In this document: positions 30,342-38,338 of the stretch, piece by piece
Numbering within the stretch: the first letter of the stretch is position 1
How the letters are laid out: every line of letters starts with the position of its first letter
Source: CALREJ01 sp035547395
Lineage (GTDB): Bacteria > Patescibacteriota > Gracilibacteria > Peribacterales > Peribacteraceae
DNA: 64,000 nucleotides
Assembly: GCA_035547395.1 (NCBI GenBank)
Contig: DASZVA010000010.1
Coordinates: 1-64,000, forward strand
Reading direction: 5' to 3'
Notes under the pieces: generated by a model
Told to the model about the DNA's origin: nothing
Databases searched by the model: none
What the model saw: only the letters and a program-made list of their open reading frames with translations
Program-made: the position numbers and the translations under genes

Positions 30342-30823
30342 GCGTCTCCTTCGTCATCGGCAGATTTCTCGCACTGCTGATCATCGGGCTCTGCGGCATT
30401 GCCGCGTGTCTCTGGATGATCTCAACGTTTCTGTCGTCTGCTCCATCCGACAATCCGCGGCTGCACCCGCTCACGCTCGTGTCGCCGGGCGGCCGGGACA
30501 CGACGCTGCAGGTGGAGTGGGCGACGACGGAAGCACAGCGCGAGCGGGGACTCATGAACCGCGCGACGGTCGATCACGGCATGCTCTTTATTTTTGATAC
30601 GGAGCAGCAGCTCACGTTCTGGATGAAGAACACGCTCGTGCCGCTTGATGTGATGTTCTTTGACGATCGCGGGGATTTTGTCTCATCCGCGCAGATGACG
30701 CCGTGCACGGCCGATCCCTGTGCGCTGTACGCATCCGCGTCTCCCGCCAAGTACGCGCTCGAGATGCCCGCGGGCTTTGTGACCCAGGCAGATCTCGGTA
30801 AAGGATGGACGATGAGGCCGTAG
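30338..30823 (+). CDS. DUF192 family exported protein
   Basis: A 161-residue protein with an N-terminal membrane/signal segment (residues 7-33) and a DUF192 domain: VEWATTEAQRERGLMNRATVDHGMLFIFDTEQQLTFWMKNTLVPLDVMFFD is the hallmark. The rest includes a CTADPC pair and ALEMPAGF. Function of DUF192 is not established; members are extracytoplasmic. It is translationally coupled to rpe. Confidence 0.9.
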   Translation: MSVSFVIGRFLALLIIGLCGIAACLWMISTFLSSAPSDNPRLHPLTLVSPGGRDTTLQVEWATTEAQRERGLMNRATVDHGMLFIFDTEQQLTFWMKNTLVPLDVMFFDDRGDFVSSAQMTPCTADPCALYASASPAKYALEMPAGFVTQADLGKGWTMRP

Positions 30824-30952
30824 GAATCGAATGGAACATTTTTTCGTTTGTATGTTTTTCGCATATAACGAAGAAACGAATCAACGAGAAAACACGCTCT
30901 CCTTGCAGTCGCCTCTGCAACATCCTATCCTCATGTCCGTCCCCCCTTTTCC

Positions 30953-31360
30953 ATGAAATTCAAACGATTGCTCCCGCTTCTCCTGATCGTCCTCGTGGTT
31001 CTCGTCGTCGTCCTCGATCAGCAGCGCAGAGCCGCGCAAGCGGAGGTGCAGCAACTCTCACTCAAGCTCGGTCAGCAGGGGAATAGCGCGCAGAATCAGG
31101 AGCAGGCCAATCAGATCATCGCCAAAGTGAAGCAGCATATGGATCTGGATACATCCGTGCAGCCGACGGTTGCGGCCATCGTCGATGTCGACAAGCTCCG
31201 CAAGCAAAACTCGTTCTATAATCAGGCGAAGAACGGCGATTTCCTGATCGTCACTCCGACGCGCGCGATTCTTTACGACGAACAGGCCGACAAGGTCATT
31301 GACGTGGTGCCCGTTCAGATTCAACAGAATACGTCTGCCGCGGTGACGGCAGGCCAGTGA
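30953..31360 (+). CDS. CPR-type single-pass membrane protein
   Basis: A 135-residue protein with one N-terminal membrane helix (LLPLLLIVLVVLVVVL), a short coiled coil (AEVQQLSLKLGQQ) and an external beta domain. The C-terminal pattern VAAIVDVDKLRKQNSFYNQAKNGDFLIVTPTRAILYDEQADKVIDVVPVQ is one I recall as widespread among CPR genomes with no assigned role. It precedes ftsH by about 110 bases. An A/T-rich leader with AACGA-type repeats lies before its start. Confidence 0.75.
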   Translation: MKFKRLLPLLLIVLVVLVVVLDQQRRAAQAEVQQLSLKLGQQGNSAQNQEQANQIIAKVKQHMDLDTSVQPTVAAIVDVDKLRKQNSFYNQAKNGDFLIVTPTRAILYDEQADKVIDVVPVQIQQNTSAAVTAGQ

Positions 31361-31470
31361 GCGAAACGGGAGGCGGAAAATGAAAAGTTTTCTTTTCAAA
31401 TACCCGAAAAATCGAGATATTTGTGGGCTTCTTACGTGACGACTAAGCCACTATTCGCTACTCTGCGTCC

Positions 31471-33411
31471 ATAGCACGAACACCACGTCGATCACCGGGC
31501 AACAAACCGCAATGGATTTTGAGCGCGATCCTCTTCGTTGCTCTGCTGTTTTTGTCCTTCTATTACATCACGTCTCCGTCCCGGGACTCGGAGGCGCAGT
31601 TTGCCGACGCCCCGGTCGTGCCGCTCAGCACCATCACGCAGGGCTACAAAAATCACAGCTACTCGCAGATCATCGTGCGCGACAACAAGGTGTTTGCCGA
31701 GACGTCGACCGGCGCCACGGTGCAGTCGTACAAAGAAACGCTTGATACGGTCGGGCAGCTTGGATGGAACGATCCTGCAAATCCCACCAAGGTGACAGTG
31801 GAAAATCTGGAGGCGATGAACACGTTCCTCGCCGCATTGCCGGATCTGCTGATCTTCATTCTGATTATCGGCGGCATCATCTGGCTCTTCCGCGGCATTG
31901 CACGGTCGCAAAGCACGGCGCTCAGCTTCGGGAAATCCCGTGCGCGCGTGGCCGATGCCAAGCAGGTGCGCACGCGGTTCAAAGACGTCGCGGGCGCGGA
32001 GGAGGCAAAGGAAGAGCTTGTTGAGGTCGTCGACTTCCTCAAAAATCCGAAGAAATACATGGAGATCGGCGCCAAGATTCCCAAGGGAGTTCTGCTCGTC
32101 GGCCCCCCGGGAACGGGTAAGACGCTGCTTGCGCGCGCCGTCGCCGGCGAAGCGGGCGTGCCGTTCTTCTCGATCGCCGGTTCCGAATTCGTCGAGATGT
32201 TCGTGGGAGTCGGCGCGTCGCGCGTGCGCGATCTGTTCGTGCGCGCCAAGCGCAATGCCCCGTGCATCATCTTCATCGATGAAATCGACGCCGTCGGCCG
32301 CCAGCGCGGCGGCGCCGGATTCGGCGGCGGACACGACGAACGCGAGCAGACGCTCAACCAGATCCTCACCGAGATGGACGGATTCGAACAGGGGACCAAC
32401 GTCATCGTCATGGCGGCGACGAACCGTCCTGATGTGCTCGACGTCGCGCTCCTGCGTCCGGGACGTTTCGATCGTCAGGTGTTCCTCGACAAGCCCGACA
32501 TCGACGCACGCGAACAGATCCTCAAAGTCCACTCGCGTAACAAAAAACTCGCGAAGGGACTCGATCTCTCCATCGTCGCGCGCCAGAGCGTGGGGCTCAC
32601 CGGAGCGGATCTGGAAAACGTCATGAACGAAGCGGCGATCTTTGCCGCCAAGCGGGGTAACGCCGCCATCACGCAACAGGATCTCAACGATGCGTTCGAG
32701 AAAGTGACCATCGGTCCCGAGAAAAAATCGCGCAAGCTCATGCAGCGCGAAAAGGAAATCACCGCCTATCACGAACTCGGTCACGCGATCGTCGGATACC
32801 TCTGCAAAGAAGCCGACAAGCTGCACAAGATCAGCATCGTCTCGCGCGGATCGGCGCTCGGCATCACGTGGTTTTTGCCGGAGGAGGACCGCTATACGAC
32901 CAGCAAGCAGAAATTCCTCGATGACATCTGCGGACTGCTCGGCGGCCGTGCCGCGGAGGAAGTGATTTTCAAGGACATCACGACCGGCGCATCCAACGAC
33001 ATCGAGCGCGCGTCGGCGATTGCCCGCAACATGGCGACGCGCTTCGGCATGGACGAAGACCTCGGCCTCGTCGTCTACGGCGAGCGCCAGGGATCGGGTG
33101 CGCTCGGCACTGATCTGGGCAACAACCGCAACTATTCCGAAGACAGCGCGCGCAAGATCGACACGTTTGCCAAGCAGACGCTCGACACCCAGTACAAGCG
33201 CGCAGTCGATCTGCTCAAAAAGCACGAGAAGAAACTCCACGAACTCGCCGTGATTCTCCTCAAGCAGGAGACGATGACCGTCGAGGAATTCATCGCGATC
33301 TTTGAAGACAAGCCGATTGCAAAGAAGATCGAGAAGCGCGAAAAGGTGAAGGCGCCGGAGGATGCATCCACGGAGGAATCGGACGATATGGCAGAGTCAG
33401 AAGAGGCGTAA
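31471..33411 (+). CDS. ftsH: ATP-dependent zinc metalloprotease FtsH
   Basis: FtsH is a membrane protease that removes damaged membrane proteins. The 630-residue part from the TTG at 31519 contains TM1 (2-18), a small external domain, TM2 (about 110-126), Walker A GPPGTGKT (195-202), Walker B IIFIDEID (250-257), the second region of homology RPGRFDRQ, and the zinc site HELGH (418-422) with a C-terminal acidic tail. The TTG would begin inside TM1. Reading in frame upstream gives a basic segment RTPRRSPGNKPQWI, as expected on the cytoplasmic side, back to an ATA codon at 31471 with no ATG, GTG or TTG before the stop at 31444. I therefore mark 31471 as possible start; 31519 is the conservative choice. 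Confidence 0.9.
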   Translation: MARTPRRSPGNKPQWILSAILFVALLFLSFYYITSPSRDSEAQFADAPVVPLSTITQGYKNHSYSQIIVRDNKVFAETSTGATVQSYKETLDTVGQLGWNDPANPTKVTVENLEAMNTFLAALPDLLIFILIIGGIIWLFRGIARSQSTALSFGKSRARVADAKQVRTRFKDVAGAEEAKEELVEVVDFLKNPKKYMEIGAKIPKGVLLVGPPGTGKTLLARAVAGEAGVPFFSIAGSEFVEMFVGVGASRVRDLFVRAKRNAPCIIFIDEIDAVGRQRGGAGFGGGHDEREQTLNQILTEMDGFEQGTNVIVMAATNRPDVLDVALLRPGRFDRQVFLDKPDIDAREQILKVHSRNKKLAKGLDLSIVARQSVGLTGADLENVMNEAAIFAAKRGNAAITQQDLNDAFEKVTIGPEKKSRKLMQREKEITAYHELGHAIVGYLCKEADKLHKISIVSRGSALGITWFLPEEDRYTTSKQKFLDDICGLLGGRAAEEVIFKDITTGASNDIERASAIARNMATRFGMDEDLGLVVYGERQGSGALGTDLGNNRNYSEDSARKIDTFAKQTLDTQYKRAVDLLKKHEKKLHELAVILLKQETMTVEEFIAIFEDKPIAKKIEKREKVKAPEDASTEESDDMAESEEA

Positions 33412-33454
33412 AACATCTCCATCAAGTGATTTAACAGAAGATTGTACAGGATAT

Positions 33455-33482
33455 TTGACAAGCGGATTTTTGATAGTATTTT
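33455..33482 (+). promoter_or_regulatory. promoter before gene 33505
   Basis: -35 TTGACA (33455-33460), 16-base spacer, -10 TATTTT (33477-33482), about 22 bases before the ATG. Confidence 0.4.
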
Positions 33483-33504
33483 GCTTCGGACTTCCCCCCT
33501 TCCC

Positions 33505-33891
33505 ATGAGTACAAACAGCGCAATGGATCAGCAGTACCAGGAGCCCATCGAGGTGACGATTCTTCAAGAATCGTCTGACGATGTATTGGATGCAGCCTCT
33601 TCACTGGAAACCAGGCGCGCACTGGGGCTTCTTATGGAAATATGGCCCAATGAACTGCCAGCAGATACGGACTCGCTGACCGCTCTCGCCAAGAAGAGCC
33701 GCGCAAAATTAAGCAAACCCGTCGATACGCCGTCGCTGTTGCAAGTCGTGTCCGCAGATGCGGATCTGATGCGGGAAACCGCCGTCCGTGAGTTTGTGCT
33801 GAATATCCAGCGCCATACTCAAAAGACACGCGAAGGTCTCATGGATGTCGCACGAGAAATTGATGGGCTCTATTCGGATATCAAAGTGTAA
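33505..33891 (+). CDS. hypothetical protein, 128 residues
   Basis: I do not recognise this protein. ATG 33505 is used (the open frame reaches back to a TTG at 33442 inside the promoter). The product is soluble, acidic at the N-terminus and helical, with LETRRALGLLMEIWPNEL and REFVLNIQRHTQKTREGLMDVAREIDGLYSDIKV; no signal or membrane segment. It lies between ftsH and tRNA-Leu with its own promoter-like sequence. Confidence 0.65.
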   Translation: MSTNSAMDQQYQEPIEVTILQESSDDVLDAASSLETRRALGLLMEIWPNELPADTDSLTALAKKSRAKLSKPVDTPSLLQVVSADADLMRETAVREFVLNIQRHTQKTREGLMDVAREIDGLYSDIKV

Positions 33892-33968
33892 TATCAGTTG
33901 CCGAAAGGCTAATCCTTGCTACACTTTGGGCCCTCGCTCCTTTTTATAGTAGTCAAAAACACCACCTT

Positions 33969-34055
33969 GCCCAGGTGGCGAAATTGGTAGACGCGCACGC
34001 TTGAGGGGCGTGTGGGAGTAATCCCATGGAAGTTCGAGTCTTCTCCTGGGCACCA
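33969..34055 (+). tRNA. tRNA-Leu (anticodon GAG)
   Basis: Class II tRNA: acceptor GCCCAGG/CCTGGGC, D arm with TGGTAGAC, anticodon stem CACGC/GCGTG with loop TTGAGGG (anticodon GAG), a long variable arm TGGGAGTAATCCCA, T arm with GTTCGAGTC, discriminator A and encoded CCA. Confidence 0.95.
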
Positions 34056-34108
34056 TACTATAAGATGCAGTCTTTTTATTAGTGAAATAGGCGGTGTTTC
34101 ATCGAAAG

Positions 34109-34136
34109 TTGCCAACACAAAAATTCGTTCTATTCT
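34109..34136 (+). promoter_or_regulatory. promoter of the sigma-factor gene
   Basis: -35 TTGCCA (34109-34114), 16-base spacer, -10 TATTCT (34131-34136). The start codon at 34146 is only ten bases further, so the transcript would be leaderless or nearly so. Confidence 0.35.
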
Positions 34137-34145
34137 GTATCGCCA

Positions 34146-36047
34146 ATGGAATCCGTTTCCCTATCCAGCGGCGATGTATTATCGGAGCTTCCTTCTCCAC
34201 GGGAACGATTTGGTAAGCTGCTCGATGTTCCGAATCTCCGCACGCATAACAAATCCGACCGTTTCAAAATAAAAAGCATCATTGAAGAGTTGACCGCGGA
34301 AACCGGGCTCAAACGTAATGACATCCTGGATCACTATGGTATTAACAGAATTCTCTATTACGATCACATCGATACGATTCAGGAATCGGATTTGGAACCC
34401 GTTGCAAAGGAACCCGCTCAAAGAGAGAGACGGGAACATAGCAATATTCTCAGTAGAGCAGCCTCTGAACAACTGGCGATTTATGAACGCGTGGAAACGA
34501 TGCGCCTGAGCGGATTGTATATTCCCGAGGCATGCGAGAGGGCCGGTATTTACGAGCGACAATATTACAAAATTCAGAGCAGGTTGCAGGAATTGCGTCA
34601 TAAGGCGCAAAAGGAAAGAGTTCAATTGAAGGAACAGAAGAAAACAGAGATCGTCCCCAAAAGAAAAAGAATCGAACAGAGAGAGATCCGTCTGCGAATG
34701 TACGATGCGACAGTCGTACTTTGCATAGCGACACGCCGGAAAATGGCCGACATATCGAGAGATTTGGGGATAACCTACAGTGATCTGCGTGCATGGCAGG
34801 AAACGCAAAATGTGAAGCCCGTATTTCCTTTTAAAAAAGGACCGCGGCGCGCACTGAAGTCAGCGGAACTTCATCTGGGACATGAGGCCAGAGTGCGGTT
34901 CGTTCATGCGCTGCGACAAATCGAATTTGAGCAACTTGGAACAGCGAAAGATATCGCGGCTGCCCTGGGATATCGTGAGGAAACGGTGGAAGAATGGTCA
35001 TCTGTTGTCGGCGACATCGGCAAAAAAGCGAAAGAGAAACGCAGACGGGGCAGCAATATGCTTTCCATGGATGAAGTTTCCTCGTTGTCGGATCAGCTGC
35101 ATATGGATGTGAAGTCATTACAGCCGTGGTTGCGGGCTTTTAAACTCAAGGATGTTCACACGCAAATGAGTTTGTCAGCTCGCTATAATGCAAAGATACA
35201 TATAGAGCCGCAGGAGTTGATGGATATATGGATGCAAATATGGAACGACCATTCAACGTCCGATATGGAGAACGTACTCGTCGAATATTACACCCCCCTG
35301 GTTGAAGCCACTGCCGATAAATTTTCTCAAAAAATACCCGACACAGTAACGGTCGAAGAGTTGGTCGTATTTGGAAAGAAGGGTCTTCTCGATGCCATTC
35401 GTAAATTTGATATTTCAAAAAACACCAAATTCGAAACATACGCTCCCAACCGCATTCTCGGAGAAATGAAAGATGGTTTGCGCAGCATGGATTGGGTGCC
35501 TCGATTGGTGAGGGCACAACGGAAAAAAATGGACGCTGCACAGGAGAGATTCAGAACGATGAATAACCGGGAGGCGACGGATGAAGAATTGGCCGAAGCG
35601 CTTGGGATGACTCTCGAAGCGTTTCATGCAATGAAAAAGGCTTGTGCCGTTCATGAGGTGCGAAGCATCGATGCGACTTTCGAATCCCGGGTGGTAAATA
35701 TCAAAGAATCAATGACCTTGGCGGATACGCTTGCAGCTCGTCCGTCCGAGGGTGATATTGAAAGGCTGCGTGATGAAGACCGGGAAGAAGTCCTCTGCGC
35801 CATTCTGAACATACTTCAACCCATCGAAAAGAAAATCATCATGGGGTACTTCTTTGAAAACAAAACCATGAAGGAGGTCGCGATAGATGTCGGCTTATCT
35901 GAATCAAGAGTGTCTCAGATCATAAATTACGAATTACTTCCTCTTCTTAAATCACGCATTCTTGCACATAAAGATAAAAATACGACGCTCGGTTACATTG
36001 CCCGAGCATTTGATCGTGCTCATCAACAAGACGAAGAGGCTGCATAA
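34146..36047 (+). CDS. FliA/SigB-class sigma factor with N-terminal HTH array
   Basis: The C-terminal part of this 633-residue protein is a group 3 sigma factor. Region 2 (about 372-460) has VEYYTPLVEATADKF, VTVEELVVFGKKGLLDAIRKFD, FETYAPNRILGEMKDGLRSMDWVPR; region 3 (about 475-500) has ATDEELAEALGM; region 4 (about 548-605) has LQPIEKKIIMGYFFENKTMKEVAIDVGLSESRVSQI. The first 370 residues are not found in known sigma families and contain about five segments that look like helix-turn-helix units: near 40-78 (GLKRNDILDHYGI), 108-150 (YIPEACERAGIYERQYY), 182-218 (MADISRDLGITYSDLRAW), 250-290 (TAKDIAAALGYREETVEEW) and 303-333. Basic linkers separate them. No anti-sigma factor is recognisable nearby, nor flagellar or sporulation genes. 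It probably directs an alternative regulon with extra DNA contacts; that role is inferred. Confidence 0.85.
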   Translation: MESVSLSSGDVLSELPSPRERFGKLLDVPNLRTHNKSDRFKIKSIIEELTAETGLKRNDILDHYGINRILYYDHIDTIQESDLEPVAKEPAQRERREHSNILSRAASEQLAIYERVETMRLSGLYIPEACERAGIYERQYYKIQSRLQELRHKAQKERVQLKEQKKTEIVPKRKRIEQREIRLRMYDATVVLCIATRRKMADISRDLGITYSDLRAWQETQNVKPVFPFKKGPRRALKSAELHLGHEARVRFVHALRQIEFEQLGTAKDIAAALGYREETVEEWSSVVGDIGKKAKEKRRRGSNMLSMDEVSSLSDQLHMDVKSLQPWLRAFKLKDVHTQMSLSARYNAKIHIEPQELMDIWMQIWNDHSTSDMENVLVEYYTPLVEATADKFSQKIPDTVTVEELVVFGKKGLLDAIRKFDISKNTKFETYAPNRILGEMKDGLRSMDWVPRLVRAQRKKMDAAQERFRTMNNREATDEELAEALGMTLEAFHAMKKACAVHEVRSIDATFESRVVNIKESMTLADTLAARPSEGDIERLRDEDREEVLCAILNILQPIEKKIIMGYFFENKTMKEVAIDVGLSESRVSQIINYELLPLLKSRILAHKDKNTTLGYIARAFDRAHQQDEEAA

Positions 36048-36105
36048 TCTATCTCCACAACATGTTTTGTATGTTTTAAATGTCTGCTCTTCACCAGATC
36101 AAACA

Positions 36106-36780
36106 TCAGTCCTCTGAATCCTCGTCCTCTTCATCCCATTTTTTATGGAGATTTGGATTGCCGGGAGTGCGGAAGATGAGCTGCATCCATTCTTCGCTGC
36201 TTTCCGCATCCCGGATATTCTCCGCAACCGGGCGGTAGCGGTCATACCAGTCGAGGGATCTCTTTGTCTCCGTGCTTGTTCCCGGCAGCGCCGCGACTTT
36301 GTCTCGGGTAAGCGACAGATACACGCTGCAGAATTCCGCGATTTTCTCACACATCATGTGCGTTCTGAGATTAGGGATGCCCTCCTGCGAAAAATATTTC
36401 GTGGCTATGTCGTTCACTTTCTCCGCCGCACGGCGGAACTCATTTGCGGATGCAAACGTTCTGTGCGTGTCGATCTTGTGGACGATGCGTTTGGGGGTTA
36501 CTTTCCTTTCCGCGCGCGGGATTTGCTCGCTCGCAATGGCGGCAGCTTTCTTGACCGCCTCGTCCGCTTGATTCATGAGCGGCAGATAATGGGCGTACGG
36601 TGAAGCCAGGTTGGTATCCCAGTCGACATCCGTATCCAGAAGCTCCTGCAGTAATTGCCTGTATGTCGTGCGGATTGTTTGCGTGATGTAATGATAATCC
36701 GGCGCGTCCGGCGTCGACTTTCCGAAGCGCGAAAGACCGTCGGTCAACGTCGCTGCAATATCCTCGATGGATTTCTTCAT
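36106..36780 (-). CDS. hypothetical protein, 224 residues
   Basis: I do not recognise this protein. It is soluble, helical and charged, with a very acidic C-terminus (DEEDEDSED). Segments YHYITQTIRTTYRQLLQELLDTDVDWDTN and FRRAAEKVNDIATKYFSQEGIPNLRTHMMCEKIAEFCSVYL suggest a helical bundle. It converges on the sigma-factor gene with 58 bases between. A regulatory link to that gene is possible but unsupported. The composition is similar to the genomic bulk. Confidence 0.65.
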   Translation of the reverse strand: MKKSIEDIAATLTDGLSRFGKSTPDAPDYHYITQTIRTTYRQLLQELLDTDVDWDTNLASPYAHYLPLMNQADEAVKKAAAIASEQIPRAERKVTPKRIVHKIDTHRTFASANEFRRAAEKVNDIATKYFSQEGIPNLRTHMMCEKIAEFCSVYLSLTRDKVAALPGTSTETKRSLDWYDRYRPVAENIRDAESSEEWMQLIFRTPGNPNLHKKWDEEDEDSED

Positions 36781-36872
36781 AATTGAATTATAAATTAAAT
36801 ATAATATTTGTCAATTAACCGGAATGAGCCCAGATTTGGACGCGTCTCCATGATGGCGCTACACTCTGCGCC

Positions 36873-37244
36873 ATGGATCGCTTTGAACACACACGCCGCA
36901 TTCTCGCTGCCATTCTCGTTGTCCTCATCTCCGCTGGATGGATCGTGCCGCTCGGGGCTGCACTCTCGCTTCTGCAGGCGCTGCTTTTTACGCCGCATTT
37001 AAGCAGCGTCGCGAGTTATGATCTGCTCTTCATGGCATTTCGCATGGGGTGGCTGGCGTTCTGGTGGGTGAGTCTGGCCGTCGTGATCTGGTCCGTCGTT
37101 GCCGCGCTCAAGATCGCGAAGCATCCGATTCATGCAAAAACCATGCCGCCGATGATCGCGTTTCAGCGGACGAGCCCGGTGAAAACGTCGCCAGCGAAAT
37201 CCAAAGCCGCCGCGAAGAAGCCGACAGCGAAGAAAAAAGCCTGA
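36873..37244 (+). CDS. two-helix membrane protein with Lys/Ala tail
   Basis: A 123-residue protein with membrane helices near 9-40 and 52-82 and a C-terminal Lys/Ala/Ser-rich basic tail (SPAKSKAAAKKPTAKKKA), which may bind nucleic acid or acidic lipid. No family recognised. Its stop abuts the convergent gene at 37245. Confidence 0.65.
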   Translation: MDRFEHTRRILAAILVVLISAGWIVPLGAALSLLQALLFTPHLSSVASYDLLFMAFRMGWLAFWWVSLAVVIWSVVAALKIAKHPIHAKTMPPMIAFQRTSPVKTSPAKSKAAAKKPTAKKKA

Positions 37245-37730
37245 TCACGTCAGCCCCATCGCCTGTTCGATCGCCATGGCGACGGCGCTCGGATGCGGCA
37301 CGTACGGGATCGGCGTGCCGGATTCGAATTTCAGCGTGCCGAATTGAAAGAGGTACTGCAAAAACGTCTTTTTTTCCGAGACGACGAATTTCATTTTTTC
37401 AAAGGCATACTCATGCATCTCTTCATCGAAAAAAATACGGTGGCGGATCCAGATCACGCGATCAGTCGTCACGATCACCTGATTTTCCGCCTGGCTCATG
37501 ATCGCCATGAAGAACCAGTGATGATCGACGAGGACCAGAAATACGCCGAGCAGAAGCGCGATCTGCGTGACGAGATCGTACTGAAAGGCGCTGAGCGCCG
37601 CGATGTAGAAAAAAAGAATGCTGCCGAGCAGAAGCAGCAGATAGACCGCGACGAGGCGCACGTATTTTACCCAGCTTTCGTGGGAGATCAGGACGAGTTG
37701 TTCGCCGCTATTGGCTGGTACGTCGGGCAT
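37245..37730 (-). CDS. bacterial PH-domain (DUF304-like) membrane protein
   Basis: A 161-residue protein with two membrane helices (27-50, 56-78) followed by a bacterial pleckstrin-homology-like domain: ENQVIVTTDRVIWIRHRIFFDEEMHEYAFEKMKFV is typical of the YdbT/DUF304 type. Its partner role is unknown. It ends a block of three minus-strand membrane genes; the gene at 37731 is directly upstream without a gap. Confidence 0.75.
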   Translation of the reverse strand: MPDVPANSGEQLVLISHESWVKYVRLVAVYLLLLLGSILFFYIAALSAFQYDLVTQIALLLGVFLVLVDHHWFFMAIMSQAENQVIVTTDRVIWIRHRIFFDEEMHEYAFEKMKFVVSEKKTFLQYLFQFGTLKFESGTPIPYVPHPSAVAMAIEQAMGLT

Positions 37731-38018
37731 TTAAAAAACGGCGGGTTGCAGCCAGAACAGAATCGTCGTGAGAACGATGACAAAGACGGTCATGATGACG
37801 TAGATCCACAGCAAGGTGGTCACGCCCTTCTCCGGTTCCTTTTCGAGCGTGTGCTGGATGGCTCGCGGCAATATCTGATGTTTGAGGACGATGCGCCTGT
37901 ACTGGAAGATGACCAGGAAAAAGACGAGGAGTGACAAACCTTCCATCGCCAGAAAGATGACCGACGAAGTGGTCATGAGGGGCGAGGCGAAGTGATCGCT
38001 AAGGCTGAGCGTCTGCAT
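37731..38018 (-). CDS. small two-helix membrane protein
   Basis: This 95-residue protein has hydrophobic segments at about 15-42 and 66-92 and a short basic/polar loop between. No family recognised. It is directly joined to the PH-domain gene and is likely co-transcribed. Confidence 0.6.
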   Translation of the reverse strand: MQTLSLSDHFASPLMTTSSVIFLAMEGLSLLVFFLVIFQYRRIVLKHQILPRAIQHTLEKEPEKGVTTLLWIYVIMTVFVIVLTTILFWLQPAVF

Positions 38019-38065
38019 TGCCCGTTATTCTATCACACGGCTTTCCAAAAAGGCATTTAAGTGCC

Positions 38066-38320
38066 TCATACGGCGTAATACGTCAGATAACCGATCCAGG
38101 CGACCAGAATCAGGTACCAGACGGGCCATCCTTTTGCGGGCGGGAACAGGCGCGAGACGATGCGGAAATGGCGCACGTACCAGGCGCTCTCAAACCAGAT
38201 GATCAGGTTGCAGCTGACAGAGTCGACGACCAGCAGCCAGAAAATGATTTCGCGGAAAAGCAGCATGATGCGCCGACCGTACCACCGATGGGCATGCGGT
38301 TCGAATCTTTGCTCTTGCAC
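38066..38320 (-). CDS. small membrane protein
   Basis: An 84-residue protein with two hydrophobic segments (about 21-42 and 66-84) and aromatic-rich loops. The second Met (residue 19, 38266) could be the start. No family recognised. It sits between the chagasin-like lipoprotein gene (18 bases upstream on the same strand) and the 37731 gene. Confidence 0.5.
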   Translation of the reverse strand: MQEQRFEPHAHRWYGRRIMLLFREIIFWLLVVDSVSCNLIIWFESAWYVRHFRIVSRLFPPAKGWPVWYLILVAWIGYLTYYAV

Positions 38321-38338
38321 GATGCAGGAAAGTCATCG

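Noticed and set aside
31492..33240. 582-codon open frame antisense to ftsH
   Set aside because: It lies fully opposite a clear FtsH gene. Its translation is Arg/His/Asp-rich with no family motif, as expected from the codon bias of GC-rich genes.
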